From NCBI GenBank assembly GCA_910587025.1, contig CAJUKR010000006.1, positions 31,229-47,312 of the forward strand: 16,084 bases of DNA, written 5' to 3'. The position numbers were made by a program, and so were the translations under genes. Positions 1-7,709 of the stretch are shown here, in pieces (positions within the stretch are counted from its first letter, which is position 1; each line of letters begins with the position of its first letter). Source of the DNA: an uncultured Christensenellaceae bacterium (GTDB taxonomy: Bacteria > Bacillota > Clostridia > Christensenellales > Pumilibacteraceae). The notes under the pieces were generated by a model. The model saw only the letters and a list, made by a program, of their open reading frames with translations, had not been told where the DNA came from and made no database searches.

Positions 1-778
1 AACAGCTCGCAGCGGTCAGTCCCAGCGGAAGCGCCAACGCAGGCAGAATACGAAATCCGTCCGCAAAAGCCGCAGCCGCGAAAGCGGACAGCGAACATAC
101 CACGAACACCGACGCGTCCGCGCCCGGAAAAGCGCCGCCCAGCCCCGCAAGAATACCGCCTATGAGCGCGCCCCTGCCGCCTCGGCATTTGCACATCATC
201 AGCACGAATAACGCGAATGCGAGCCGCGCTATGGGAAAAACAACTATATGTACGCGCTCGAGTCCGGCAAATATTACCGTGCAGAACGCCGCAAGCCCCG
301 CCGATTCGAAAGAATTCGGGCGGACGAAATTCCCCGTAGCAAGAAGCGGCGCGGCAAACGAAATGAGTACTCCCGCGATCACTCCTATAAGTACGGACAG
401 AATGACGACGAGCCGCACGCCGCCGAAAAGCCACATCAGAACGCCGTACACCGACGACTGAAGCGCAATGTCGGTTATCGTGCGCCACAGTTTCTTGCGT
501 CTTACCGAGGGCAAAAACCGCACCGCCATATCGGTCACGACACCGAGCGCGCCGAGCGCCGCGCTTACGGCAAGCGACGGCACCGACATTCCCGTCAGCA
601 CCGCCGCCGCAACAAAATAGAGCGACGCCAGCGGAGACCCGCCGCCGATCAGTATCGCCAGATGAACGGCAAAACCGAACGGACGCGTTCCGAGTACCGT
701 CGCGTTACACGATACGACGAGAAACGCCAACGTCAGCATGTGAACTATGATTGTTTTTATCAGCTTCTTACTATTCAT
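1..778 (-). CDS. spoIIE: SpoIIE-like sporulation protein, N-terminal membrane domain (cut by window edge)
   Basis: I read an open frame from ATG at 778 down to the left edge, 259 codons without a stop, so the C-terminal part lies outside. It is almost entirely hydrophobic helices with short loops. It has a start-proximal RPFGFAVHLA motif (about residues 31-40) and a glycine-rich helix pair, GGRGALIGGILAGLGGALF, near residues 200-218. Both resemble the multi-pass N-terminal domain of SpoIIE, the membrane PP2C phosphatase that activates sigma-F in the forespore. The phosphatase domain that would prove this is not in the window. It lies 46 bases after the GerC-type gene on the same strand and may be transcribed with it, although germination genes and spoIIE are normally expressed at different times. 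There is no convincing Shine-Dalgarno before the ATG. It could be another polytopic membrane protein; SpoIIE is the best fit by family pattern and neighbourhood. Confidence 0.68.
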   Translation of the reverse strand, partial: MNSKKLIKTIIVHMLTLAFLVVSCNATVLGTRPFGFAVHLAILIGGGSPLASLYFVAAAVLTGMSVPSLAVSAALGALGVVTDMAVRFLPSVRRKKLWRTITDIALQSSVYGVLMWLFGGVRLVVILSVLIGVIAGVLISFAAPLLATGNFVRPNSFESAGLAAFCTVIFAGLERVHIVVFPIARLAFALFVLMMCKCRGGRGALIGGILAGLGGAFPGADASVFVVCSLSAFAAAAFADGFRILPALALPLGLTAASC

Positions 779-824
779 CAATGATAAGAATAACATTCCG
801 TCACCGACGAATATTGCGGATTTA

Positions 825-2000
825 TCAGACTACCCTTACTTTTATGTCGAAACGGTATTCGGCTTCGGAAAGATCGCCCGACCACTCGTTATACCGCTTC
901 GGATCGGCGCGGTACAACTTCGTACGAATGCCGAGAAAGTCGTCTTTCACCGAGCGTTCGGCGACGCGTTTGATATCGTCCGTTATGCGCGCCTCGTAAG
1001 CCGCGTTCACGTTGTCGAGTACTTCGTCGATAGGATGTCCTTCCTCGACTTTGTCGAGAAGTTCGTATCTCTGAGTGAATTTAAGCCGCGCTTCCACCGA
1101 AAAAGTAACGATCGGTCCGTCCGCGAACTCGGCTTCGATGCCCTGCTTTTTCTCTTCGATCACGGACGAAAGCTCGAAACGCTTGCCGTCGAAATCCATG
1201 TCCGCATCCGCAAGACCACCTTTCGTTCTCGATGTGATCCATATAAGTCCGCGGGCGTCCGACTCTTCGAGCTCGTAAGATTCTTTGCCGAATACGCGCA
1301 CCGTCACGGACGGGTTAATTTCGGTCACTTTCGAACCCGAATCGTTCTGCGATCCGGACTGCTCGGTCGAGTCACTCCCGCCTATCGATCCGCTCTTGCC
1401 GTCCTCGGACGGTTTTTCGCGAAATCCGATGATAGGAACGACGGCGGCGCCCGATTTCGAGCTCAGCGATTGCATCGTTTCGAGTATGGACGGAATGGTG
1501 ACCGATTCGTAAGCATCGGCATACGAAACGTACTCGCTCACTCCGCCGCCCGTGGATTTCGTGAGCAGCACCGCCGATTGCATGAACTCTCGCGCAGATA
1601 CGTCCGCGCTCACGACCGAACATCCCGTGTTGATCATTCCGTCGGACAAAATATTGATCATCACAGCCACCGCCTGCGGCGTCGTTATGTCGCTTCCGAG
1701 TACTACAAGTCCGCAGTGTCCGAGTTCGATCTTGCGACCGTAACGCTCGTTTAAGTTCATGAGCGCGTCGCTGAGCACTCTGCCCTCTCCGTGTATAAAC
1801 TCGTTCTTGCCGCCGTTGATCGTTTCCGCCGACACCTCTACCGTTCCGTCTTCCTTTACGTCAAACCCGACCGAATTCACCATAAGTCGCGTTTCGATCT
1901 CGTTTCCCGGAACGAGCGGAGTAAGCGAGATCAGAATGAACATCGCCGTAAAAAACAGTACGAGCAGACTGTTTTTATGCTTTCTGTTCAGTTTTATCAT
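825..2000 (-). CDS. Ger(x)C-family spore germination protein without lipobox
   Basis: This 391-residue protein is the third subunit of a GerA-type nutrient germinant receptor, expected at the spore inner membrane. A basic N-terminus and one hydrophobic segment (about residues 12-31) are followed by ETRLMVNSVGFDV, the usual start of the GerAC fold. The C-terminal third (from about residue 300) shows the family's long amphipathic helices, with KDDFLGIRTKLYRADPKRYNEW matching the conserved Dflg...p..W region. The middle holds a low-complexity Ser/Gly/Asp stretch near residues 206-226. In the family the signal peptide normally ends in a lipidation cysteine (GCW-type motif). Here the equivalent position reads LVPGNE with no cysteine, so the protein is probably held by an uncleaved N-terminal anchor. 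It overlaps the end of the GerB-type gene by 26 bases, implying translational coupling. The product call is firm by context; the germinant is unknown. Confidence 0.85.
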   Translation of the reverse strand: MIKLNRKHKNSLLVLFFTAMFILISLTPLVPGNEIETRLMVNSVGFDVKEDGTVEVSAETINGGKNEFIHGEGRVLSDALMNLNERYGRKIELGHCGLVVLGSDITTPQAVAVMINILSDGMINTGCSVVSADVSAREFMQSAVLLTKSTGGGVSEYVSYADAYESVTIPSILETMQSLSSKSGAAVVPIIGFREKPSEDGKSGSIGGSDSTEQSGSQNDSGSKVTEINPSVTVRVFGKESYELEESDARGLIWITSRTKGGLADADMDFDGKRFELSSVIEEKKQGIEAEFADGPIVTFSVEARLKFTQRYELLDKVEEGHPIDEVLDNVNAAYEARITDDIKRVAERSVKDDFLGIRTKLYRADPKRYNEWSGDLSEAEYRFDIKVRVV

Positions 2001-3087
2001 AAGCCTTATTCTCCTTGAATTTGTTTACGGCGATCGCCGCGACCGCTATTATAGGAAGCGAGTACTGCACGATTATCGACGGAAGCCAGAAGCATGCCGT
2101 CATGATTTCTATCACGCGGTTGAGCTCGGCGAATATGAGCGACAATACGAATATTCCCGTCAGTCCCGCAAGCGTCAGAAGTTTTCCGCATTTATATCCG
2201 AACACGTACGTCATCGTATGCGACATAAACGTCGTCATCAATCCCGCCGACAGCAGTACCGCCGACAGCCACATCGTATATATGACCGTATTGATACTGC
2301 CGAACTTGAAGCTGCCCGCGCCGTACTGCGTCATGTTGCTTATATTATGACCGTACGTAAGCACTTCGGTCATATCGCCGTAAGAAGCGAACAACGTCGT
2401 CGAGAACACCACGAGGAACACGAATCCGACCAATGCGGGGATCAACGCGAAATACGCTTTCTTCCCCGTCTTTGCCGTTTTGCCCGTAAACGCAAGCAAT
2501 ATCGAGAAGTCCCCGAACCACAAAGCGAAGCTGTAGCAAGACGTCGCTATTTTTTCGACGCCTTCCTGCCCGAGCGGGAAAAGATAAGAAAAGTCCACTT
2601 CGGGAAGCGTCATGCAGCAAAGCAGGAGCATACTGACGACGACGATCGGCGTAATTATTTCGGATATGCGTCCCGCCGTACACAGCGGCTTGAACGCGAA
2701 ATACGCCATAAGAAGAACGAGCGGTATAAGGTGCACCGGCGACATCGTGGATGAAAATACCGACGTCGAAAAGAATACGCGCACGTCTATCAGGATCATG
2801 AACAGTTTTATGAAATAGAACAGACCGACCGTTATGAGAATTATTTTCGCCGCGACCGAGCCGAACGCAGAACTTAAAAGCTCGAATATATTTTTATCTT
2901 CGGACAGGTGAAGCACTACGCATACGACGAAAAGAGATACGAAGTCTATCGCAAGCATAATTATGAGCGAAATAAAACTGTCGCGACCGCTTACGCGCAT
3001 CATCAGCACGGGAAGCATAAACATCTTCATCGCTATGGCGATAAGAAACGTCAGACATATGAGCTGTCGAAAATTGACTTTATCCAT
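1975..3087 (-). CDS. GerB-family spore germination permease
   Basis: This 370-residue membrane protein has about ten hydrophobic helices and belongs to the spore permease (GerAB/GerKB) branch of the APC transporter superfamily. It is the likely germinant-sensing subunit of a GerA-type receptor. The N-terminus (MDKVNFRQLICLTFLIAIAM) has the family's short polar start followed by the first helix. Family-like features are the TLPEVDFSYLFPLG loop near residues 160-173 (compare the usual 'n..p.f...G' region) and the FGDFSILLAF helix. Its ATG lies inside the end of the GerA-type gene with an 8-base overlap (shared bases ATGGATAA), and its 3' end overlaps the GerC-type gene. This is the compact A-B-C order of germinant receptor operons. 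Length is typical for the family. It could transport or bind an amino acid, but the ligand cannot be told from sequence. Confidence 0.9.
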   Translation of the reverse strand: MDKVNFRQLICLTFLIAIAMKMFMLPVLMMRVSGRDSFISLIIMLAIDFVSLFVVCVVLHLSEDKNIFELLSSAFGSVAAKIILITVGLFYFIKLFMILIDVRVFFSTSVFSSTMSPVHLIPLVLLMAYFAFKPLCTAGRISEIITPIVVVSMLLLCCMTLPEVDFSYLFPLGQEGVEKIATSCYSFALWFGDFSILLAFTGKTAKTGKKAYFALIPALVGFVFLVVFSTTLFASYGDMTEVLTYGHNISNMTQYGAGSFKFGSINTVIYTMWLSAVLLSAGLMTTFMSHTMTYVFGYKCGKLLTLAGLTGIFVLSLIFAELNRVIEIMTACFWLPSIIVQYSLPIIAVAAIAVNKFKENKAYDKTEQKA

Positions 3088-4513
3088 TGTTTACCTCGCT
3101 CCCCTTCTGTCTTATACCGTCCGTATTCGGGAAACTCTCGGGACGGCGCATAATATCGACTACCGGTGTTTTGAGCAGTCCGTCTTTCTTGTCGTTTGAC
3201 ACATTCGGCGCAAACGGCGCAAGGTACGGCGCGCCGTAACCGTTCATACCCACGAGATATATCATGAGAATCATTCCGCACACGAGCAGTCCGTACAGCC
3301 CGAGCAGTCCGCCCACGATCGTGAACAGCACGCGGAGCAGAGCCGCCGCGCCCGCCGCGTTCGGCACGGTATAAGTCGCGATCGACGAAAGCGCCACGAT
3401 CATGACAGCGGGAGAACCGATCATTCCCGCTTTTACCGCCGTATCGCCGAGAACGAGAGCGCCTACAACGCTCATGGCAAGACCCATGGACTGCGGCATT
3501 CGTATACCCGCTTCTCGTATTATTTCGAAAAGGAATATAACGAACAGCACTTCGGCAAGCGGCGGGAACGGCACGCCTTTGGTCGCGTTCATCACCGTAA
3601 GGAGGAGCTGAAGCGGTAAAACCGAAAAATGAAAGATCTCGAGCGAAACGTAGAATCCGGGCAAAAATACGCCCAGCATGAGCGCGAGCACGCGCACGAC
3701 GCGTAAGAACGACGCGAAAGTCGATCTCTCGTAATAGTCTTCCGACGACTGCACGTCCTCGAAACATACGAACGGCAACGTCAGCACCATAGGCGATCCG
3801 TCGCACAGGACAGCCACTCTTCCCTCGAGAAGTTTGGAAGCAATGATATCCGGCTTTTCGCTTGTGCCTATCTGATTGAAAATCGAATAGGGACGCGGCT
3901 CGAGATATGACTGCAGATAATGCGTATCGAGCACTCCGTCGATGTCGATCGCTTTAAGGCGCTTCTTTATGCGCTCGATCACTTCGGGATCGGCGATACC
4001 GTCAATACTTACGATCGCTATATCCGTACTTGTGCGCCTGCCGATCGTCATATGCTCGATCTTCAGTTCGGTAGTGCGCAGCTTACGCTCGATCATCGAC
4101 AGATTGGACTTCATGTTTTCGATAAAGCCCTCTCTCGGGCCTTTCGTGACTCCGCCCGTCGGAGGTTCCGCGATCGAACGGGTTTCGTACTTGCGCACAT
4201 TGACAAGCACGCACCCGTCGAGTTTGTCGAGGAAAACGAGCGCGTCTCCGCCCATCAGTCCCTGCACCGCTTCGGTTCCGTCGTCGATGAATTTATGCTC
4301 GAAATTGACGAGCACCTTCGACATGAGCGAGTCGTAATCGAGATCGCTCACATCGGCTGTTTTCAATGCGCGCAGCATATCGCGCAATCCTTCGCTGTCC
4401 GTCAAATCCACGGACGCGAGAGCGGTTCCGCTCACTCCGCACGAAGAAAAGTCGCTCTTGGCGTAGAGCGACTTTGTTGACATAAGATTCAGTATTTCGT
4501 CAGCACGTTCCAC
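3080..4513 (-). CDS. GerA/SpoVAF-family spore germination protein
   Basis: This is a 477-residue GerA-family subunit, with a soluble N-terminal half and a membrane C-terminal half. The family signature GPREGFIENMKSNLSMIERKL begins near residue 125 and continues with LKIEHMTIGRRTSTDIAIVSI, IDIDGVLDTHYLQSYLE and SEKPDIIASKLLEGRVAVLCDGSP. The C-terminal half carries EIIREAGIRMP (about residue 330) and VGALVLGDTAVKAGMIGSPAVMI, hallmarks of GerAA/GerKA and SpoVAF proteins. The GerB and GerC partners directly downstream favour a germinant receptor A subunit over stand-alone SpoVAF. The start is uncertain: GTG at 4513 gives the length used here, while ATG at 4483 would remove ten residues; neither has a clear Shine-Dalgarno. 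The N-terminus is short compared with many GerAA proteins. The frame is the same as that of the upstream mrp gene, separated only by the mrp stop and 48 bases. Confidence 0.92.
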   Translation of the reverse strand: MERADEILNLMSTKSLYAKSDFSSCGVSGTALASVDLTDSEGLRDMLRALKTADVSDLDYDSLMSKVLVNFEHKFIDDGTEAVQGLMGGDALVFLDKLDGCVLVNVRKYETRSIAEPPTGGVTKGPREGFIENMKSNLSMIERKLRTTELKIEHMTIGRRTSTDIAIVSIDGIADPEVIERIKKRLKAIDIDGVLDTHYLQSYLEPRPYSIFNQIGTSEKPDIIASKLLEGRVAVLCDGSPMVLTLPFVCFEDVQSSEDYYERSTFASFLRVVRVLALMLGVFLPGFYVSLEIFHFSVLPLQLLLTVMNATKGVPFPPLAEVLFVIFLFEIIREAGIRMPQSMGLAMSVVGALVLGDTAVKAGMIGSPAVMIVALSSIATYTVPNAAGAAALLRVLFTIVGGLLGLYGLLVCGMILMIYLVGMNGYGAPYLAPFAPNVSNDKKDGLLKTPVVDIMRRPESFPNTDGIRQKGSEVNNG

Positions 4514-4518
4514 GGTAA

Positions 4519-4548
4519 TAATTTGTACCGTTATCCCGCGCGTTATTC
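4519..4548 (-). promoter_or_regulatory. Candidate forespore sigma-G-type promoter before the ger operon
   Basis: Read on the minus strand, the gap between mrp and the GerA-type gene contains GAATA (4548-4544), an 18-base spacer and CAAATTA (4525-4519). From memory, the sigma-G consensus of Bacillus is roughly GHATR - 18 - CATNHTA, so the -35 fits and the -10 fits at six of seven places. No sigma-A -35 box is apparent here. Forespore sigma-G control is expected for germinant receptor operons. The match is short and could be chance. The predicted transcript would start within a few bases of the GTG at 4513, so the GerA-type protein might start leaderless at GTG or at the later ATG (4483). Confidence 0.4.
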
Positions 4549-4561
4549 CGTAAAACGCGAT

Positions 4562-5416
4562 TTATTTGTCCGCGGTCAGTTCTTTGGCAAGCGGAAGCAG
4601 AAGTTCGAACAGGCTTTCAGCTCTGCCCAGATCCACGGCTTCGGCGATCTTCGGGTCGATCGGCAGCGATGCGGTAAATGTAATACCGTGCTCTTTCGCC
4701 ACGCTTTCGAGTTTCCCTTCGCCGAAAACGTTATGCTTCTTTCCGCAATCGGGACAAACGAAATAGGACATATTCTCGACGAGCGCAACTATGGGAACGT
4801 TCATCATTCCCGCCATTTTCGCGGCTTTCTCGACGATCATCGTAACAAGCTCCTGCGGGCTCGTAACAAGAATTATGCCGTCTACTTTGAATTGTTGAAG
4901 CACGGTAAGCGGAACGTCGCCCGTTCCCGGCGGCATATCGACGAACATATAATCCACGTCGCCCCATACCACGTCGGTATAGAACTGCTGCGCGCAACCC
5001 GTGATCATCGCGCCGCGCCATACTACGGGATCGGTTTCGTTTTCGATAAGCAAATTAAGGCTCATCACCTTGATGCCGGTAGACGTTTCGACGGGCAGAA
5101 TGCCGAGCGGGCTTCCGCCGGCGCGGGTCTTGAGCCCGAACGATCTGGGTATGGACGGTCCGGTAATATCCGCGTCGAGCACGGCGACGCTCTTGCCCAG
5201 AGCCGACGCCGCGGATGCGAGAACGGACGTGACAAGGCTTTTGCCCACGCCGCCCTTGCCGCTCATTACCGCGTAAACTTTGCGTATTTTATTGATTTCC
5301 TTGCGTGCCTGAGCCGCGGGATCGGGCGCTTCCTCTCTGCTCGAACAGTTTGCGCCGCAACTCGAACAATCGTGAGTGCATTCTTCCACAGCCGTATTTT
5401 TTTCCGATTCGGTCAT
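4562..5416 (-). CDS. mrp: Mrp/ApbC (NBP35-type) iron-sulfur cluster carrier ATPase
   Basis: This 284-residue cytosolic P-loop ATPase of the Mrp/Nbp35 family is thought to carry and transfer [4Fe-4S] clusters to apoproteins. The deviant Walker A motif SGKGGVGKS is at residues 52-60, the DADITGPSIPR switch segment near 81-91 and the VDMPPGTGD Walker B-type region at 159-167. The cluster-binding CPDC pair (Cys221 and Cys224) is intact. A cysteine-rich N-terminal tail has Cys13, Cys17, Cys20 and Cys24, like the extra ferredoxin-like cluster site of Nbp35-type proteins and unlike short bacterial Mrp. There is no DUF59 domain at the N-terminus. A sigma-A promoter lies 34 bases upstream, with GGGAAG as a weak Shine-Dalgarno. 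The germination operon starts 48 bases downstream; read-through is possible because I see no terminator between them. Confidence 0.93.
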   Translation of the reverse strand: MTESEKNTAVEECTHDCSSCGANCSSREEAPDPAAQARKEINKIRKVYAVMSGKGGVGKSLVTSVLASAASALGKSVAVLDADITGPSIPRSFGLKTRAGGSPLGILPVETSTGIKVMSLNLLIENETDPVVWRGAMITGCAQQFYTDVVWGDVDYMFVDMPPGTGDVPLTVLQQFKVDGIILVTSPQELVTMIVEKAAKMAGMMNVPIVALVENMSYFVCPDCGKKHNVFGEGKLESVAKEHGITFTASLPIDPKIAEAVDLGRAESLFELLLPLAKELTADK

Positions 5417-5449
5417 ACTGATATACTTCCCGTTTGTTTATTTTTTACA

Positions 5450-5479
5450 AGTATAGCACGGACGCGGCAAAGCAGTCAA
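5450..5479 (-). promoter_or_regulatory. Sigma-A promoter of mrp
   Basis: On the minus strand, TTGACT (5479-5474), an 18-base spacer and TATACT (5455-5450) precede mrp. Transcription would start near 5443 and leave a leader of about 27 bases containing the GGGAAG ribosome site. Both boxes match sigma-A consensus at five of six positions. Confidence 0.7.
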
Positions 5480-5512
5480 TCGTATGCCGCCGTGCTCGCC
5501 ACAATTCCGCGG

Positions 5513-6253
5513 TTATTTCTTTCTGAGTTCGGGGAACGCTTCCCAGTTCGCTATAAGCGAACGATCGAATCCTGCTTTGTCCAGTTCGACCGCTGCGGAA
5601 AAATCCCCCACGCGCTCGGGCGAATGCGCGTCGCTGTCGCAAATAAAACGACAGCCAGTGCCGGCGAGCGTTTCGAAGCCCGCCCTGTCGATAAGACAGC
5701 GCTTGCTGTTTATTTCTATATATACGCCGTATTCCGCAGCCGCCTGACCGAGCGCTTTCAAATCGCAGATCAGTTCGCGGAGCGGGTGCGCGACAATAGA
5801 CACCTTATACCGCTGCATGGCGCGGATATACGCGTCTGTATTCTTGACTATGCGCGCTCTGGAGTTTTTCGTAGGCAACACGTTCGGCACCCAAAACCCC
5901 ATAAGAGCGCTTAAAGAATCGGGCAGGCGCACGCGGTGATAGCCGCAGATCACGAGATCGAGCCGTTCTTCGATTTCGGGCGTCAGGTCGAGTTCGCCGT
6001 CCGAGGATACAAGATTGGCTTCCACACCCGCAAGTATCGTCATATCCGGATAAAGCTCGCGGGCGCGGGCGACGTCGGAGAGAAAAGAGTCCACATCCGC
6101 GGGATGCATATTCTGCGGATATGCGCTTATACCGTGGTCGGTTATCGCCACGGCCTTGAGTCCGCGGTTACGGGCGGCGATGACGTTTTCTTCCACCGTG
6201 CCGATCCCGTGCGAATAAACCGAATGAGTATGATAATCTCCCCAAAATGCCAT
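5513..6253 (-). CDS. PHP-domain metal-dependent phosphatase/hydrolase (YcdX-like)
   Basis: This 246-residue single-domain PHP protein carries the complete set of PHP metal ligands: His8 and His10 (DYHTHS), Asp39-His40 (ITDHG), Glu78 (AGVEAN), His106 (CGYHRV), His156 (VAHPLR), and Asp206, Asp208 and His210 (CDSDAH). This resembles the trinuclear site of YcdX-type phosphatases and PHP phosphoesterases; the natural substrate cannot be fixed from sequence. No histidine biosynthesis genes are near, so histidinol phosphatase is not supported. The ATG at 6253 is only 6 bases from the end of a good -10 box and has no Shine-Dalgarno, so the mRNA is probably leaderless and the start is well fixed. The mrp gene follows on the same strand after 96 bases but has its own promoter. 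A terminator separates this gene from icd. Confidence 0.88.
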   Translation of the reverse strand: MAFWGDYHTHSVYSHGIGTVEENVIAARNRGLKAVAITDHGISAYPQNMHPADVDSFLSDVARARELYPDMTILAGVEANLVSSDGELDLTPEIEERLDLVICGYHRVRLPDSLSALMGFWVPNVLPTKNSRARIVKNTDAYIRAMQRYKVSIVAHPLRELICDLKALGQAAAEYGVYIEINSKRCLIDRAGFETLAGTGCRFICDSDAHSPERVGDFSAAVELDKAGFDRSLIANWEAFPELRKK

Positions 6254-6259
6254 ATTTAT

Positions 6260-6288
6260 ATTGTACCACCCTTTTTGCTTTTTGTCAC
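6260..6288 (-). promoter_or_regulatory. Sigma-A promoter of the PHP gene, predicted leaderless start
   Basis: On the minus strand, GTGACA (6288-6283), a 17-base spacer and TACAAT (6265-6260) are followed by six bases and then the ATG at 6253. The usual start point, about seven bases past the -10 box, coincides with the A of the start codon. The spacer is A-rich and ends in GGGTGG. Confidence 0.7.
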
Positions 6289-6329
6289 TATGTTTTACAA
6301 AAATATTTGACTTTTCACAAAATTATTAC

Positions 6330-6367
6330 AAAAGACCGCCGACAGATCGAGCCTTCGGCGGTCTTTT
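6330..6367 (-). terminator. Rho-independent terminator downstream of icd (bidirectional shape)
   Basis: A perfect 10-bp stem, AGACCGCCGA (6333-6342) with TCGGCGGTCT (6355-6364), has a 12-base loop and T-runs on both strands (TTTT on each side). It lies 21 bases past the icd stop and upstream of the PHP promoter, so it should end icd transcripts. Confidence 0.85.
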
Positions 6368-6387
6368 CCGTATTATCGCGTCTGCTG

Positions 6388-7590
6388 TCAAAGATTCGAA
6401 GCAATGGCTTTGAGGAAATCGCGCGAATTGAGTTTCTTGGGCGTTATGCCGTCCGCTTTGAAAATACATGCGAGATCGCCCGTCATATATCCGCTTTCGA
6501 TCGTCGCGATAGTTGCGCGCTCGAGCTCGGAAGCGAACTTTACGAGTTCTGCGTTGTTTTCGCTCTCGCCGCGTTTTGCGAGCGCTCCGCTCCATGCGAA
6601 TATAGTCGCAACGGGATTGGTGGAAGTTTCCTCGCCCGCGCGGTATTTGTAATAATGCCGCGTGACCGTACCGTGAGCCGCTTCATACTCGAAGTTACCG
6701 TCGGGCGAAACGAGTACGCTCGACATCATGGCAAGCGAACCGAACGCGGTCGCGAGCATATCGCTCATTACGTCGCCGTCGTAGTTCTTGCACGCCCAGA
6801 CCATACCGCCGCTCGAGCGCACGACGCGCGCGACGCAGTCGTCGATCAGCGTATATTCGTAACCGATGCCCGCCTTCTCGTATTTTTCCCTGAATTCTTT
6901 TTCGTAAACGTCGGCGAATATAGCCTTGAAACGTCCGTCGTATATCTTGGAAATGGTATCTTTCGTACCCAGCCAAAGATCCATATTCGATGCGAGCGCG
7001 AAATTAAAGCACGAACGCGCAAACGCCGTTATGGACTTATCCGTATTGTGCATACCCTGAAGCACGCCCGCGCCCGCAAAATCGTGGACGGGATATTTTT
7101 CCGTCGAACCGTCTGCGTGAGTAACGAGCAATTCCGCTTTAGCCGCGCCGTCTATGCGAACGTCGGTCGCCTTATATACGTCGCCGTAAGCGTGACGCGC
7201 AATAGTGATGGGCTTCGTCCAGGTAGGAATATACGGCGTTATGCCCTTGACGAGTATGGGGGTGCGGAACACCGTACCGTCGAGAATGGCGCGGATAGTG
7301 CCGTTCGGCGAAGGATAGAGCCGCTTTAAGTTATACTCTTCCTTACGCTGATTGTTCGGCGTGATCGTAGCGCACTTTACGCCCACACCGAGCCGCTTGA
7401 CCGCCTCGCCCGCTTCTTTCGTCACAAGGTCGTCCGTTTCGTCGCGGTGAATGAGCCCGAGGTCGTAATATTCGGTATTGAGCTCTACATGCGGTTCGAG
7501 CAGGATCTCCTTGATCCAGTCCCAAAGTATGCGGGTCATTTCATCGCCCTGAAGTTCGGCGATCGGCTTAACGTATTTTATCTTCGACAT
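6388..7590 (-). CDS. icd: NADP-dependent isocitrate dehydrogenase, homodimeric (eukaryote-like) type
   Basis: This 400-residue cytosolic enzyme should oxidise and decarboxylate isocitrate to 2-oxoglutarate with NADP+. It belongs to the subfamily that includes human IDH1. The N-terminal AELQGDEMTRILWDWIKE, the substrate loop SPNGTIR (residues 94-100), TWTKPITIARHAYGDVYKA, WACKNYDGDVMSDMLA with its metal-binding aspartates, and AAHGTVTRHYYKY near the C-terminus are all present. The RH pair in GTVTRH is the NADP 2'-phosphate-binding motif of this subfamily, which supports NADP use. The ATG at 7590 has a strong GGAGG at the usual distance. The promoter is far upstream (7745-7774), giving a leader of about 148 bases with a stem-loop at its 5' end. 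No other TCA cycle genes are nearby; its role is probably glutamate precursor or NADPH supply. Confidence 0.96.
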   Translation of the reverse strand: MSKIKYVKPIAELQGDEMTRILWDWIKEILLEPHVELNTEYYDLGLIHRDETDDLVTKEAGEAVKRLGVGVKCATITPNNQRKEEYNLKRLYPSPNGTIRAILDGTVFRTPILVKGITPYIPTWTKPITIARHAYGDVYKATDVRIDGAAKAELLVTHADGSTEKYPVHDFAGAGVLQGMHNTDKSITAFARSCFNFALASNMDLWLGTKDTISKIYDGRFKAIFADVYEKEFREKYEKAGIGYEYTLIDDCVARVVRSSGGMVWACKNYDGDVMSDMLATAFGSLAMMSSVLVSPDGNFEYEAAHGTVTRHYYKYRAGEETSTNPVATIFAWSGALAKRGESENNAELVKFASELERATIATIESGYMTGDLACIFKADGITPKKLNSRDFLKAIASNL

Positions 7591-7709
7591 AAGTCCTCCG
7601 GAATGTTCTTCAGATTTCGCCGAATATCATAACGTTATAACGCGCGGACAGATCGGTTTAGACTCCGCCGATCGGCATTCGCAAAATACGTTTTCATTAA
7701 ATTACGGCG

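Noticed and set aside
779..824. A sigma-A or Spo0A-controlled promoter for the SpoIIE-like gene
   Set aside because: I could find only TATCAT/TATTCT-like -10 candidates without a fitting -35 box, and TTCGTCG is too poor a match to the Spo0A box.
3080..4513. Naming the GerA-type gene spoVAF
   Set aside because: SpoVAF shares the fold, but the adjacent GerB and GerC genes point to a germinant receptor; no spoVA genes are present.
4523..5914. A 463-codon open frame on the plus strand across mrp and the PHP gene
   Set aside because: It is the antisense shadow of two clearly recognisable minus-strand genes; its translation is Arg/His/Ala-rich with no family features, as expected from a GC-biased opposite frame.
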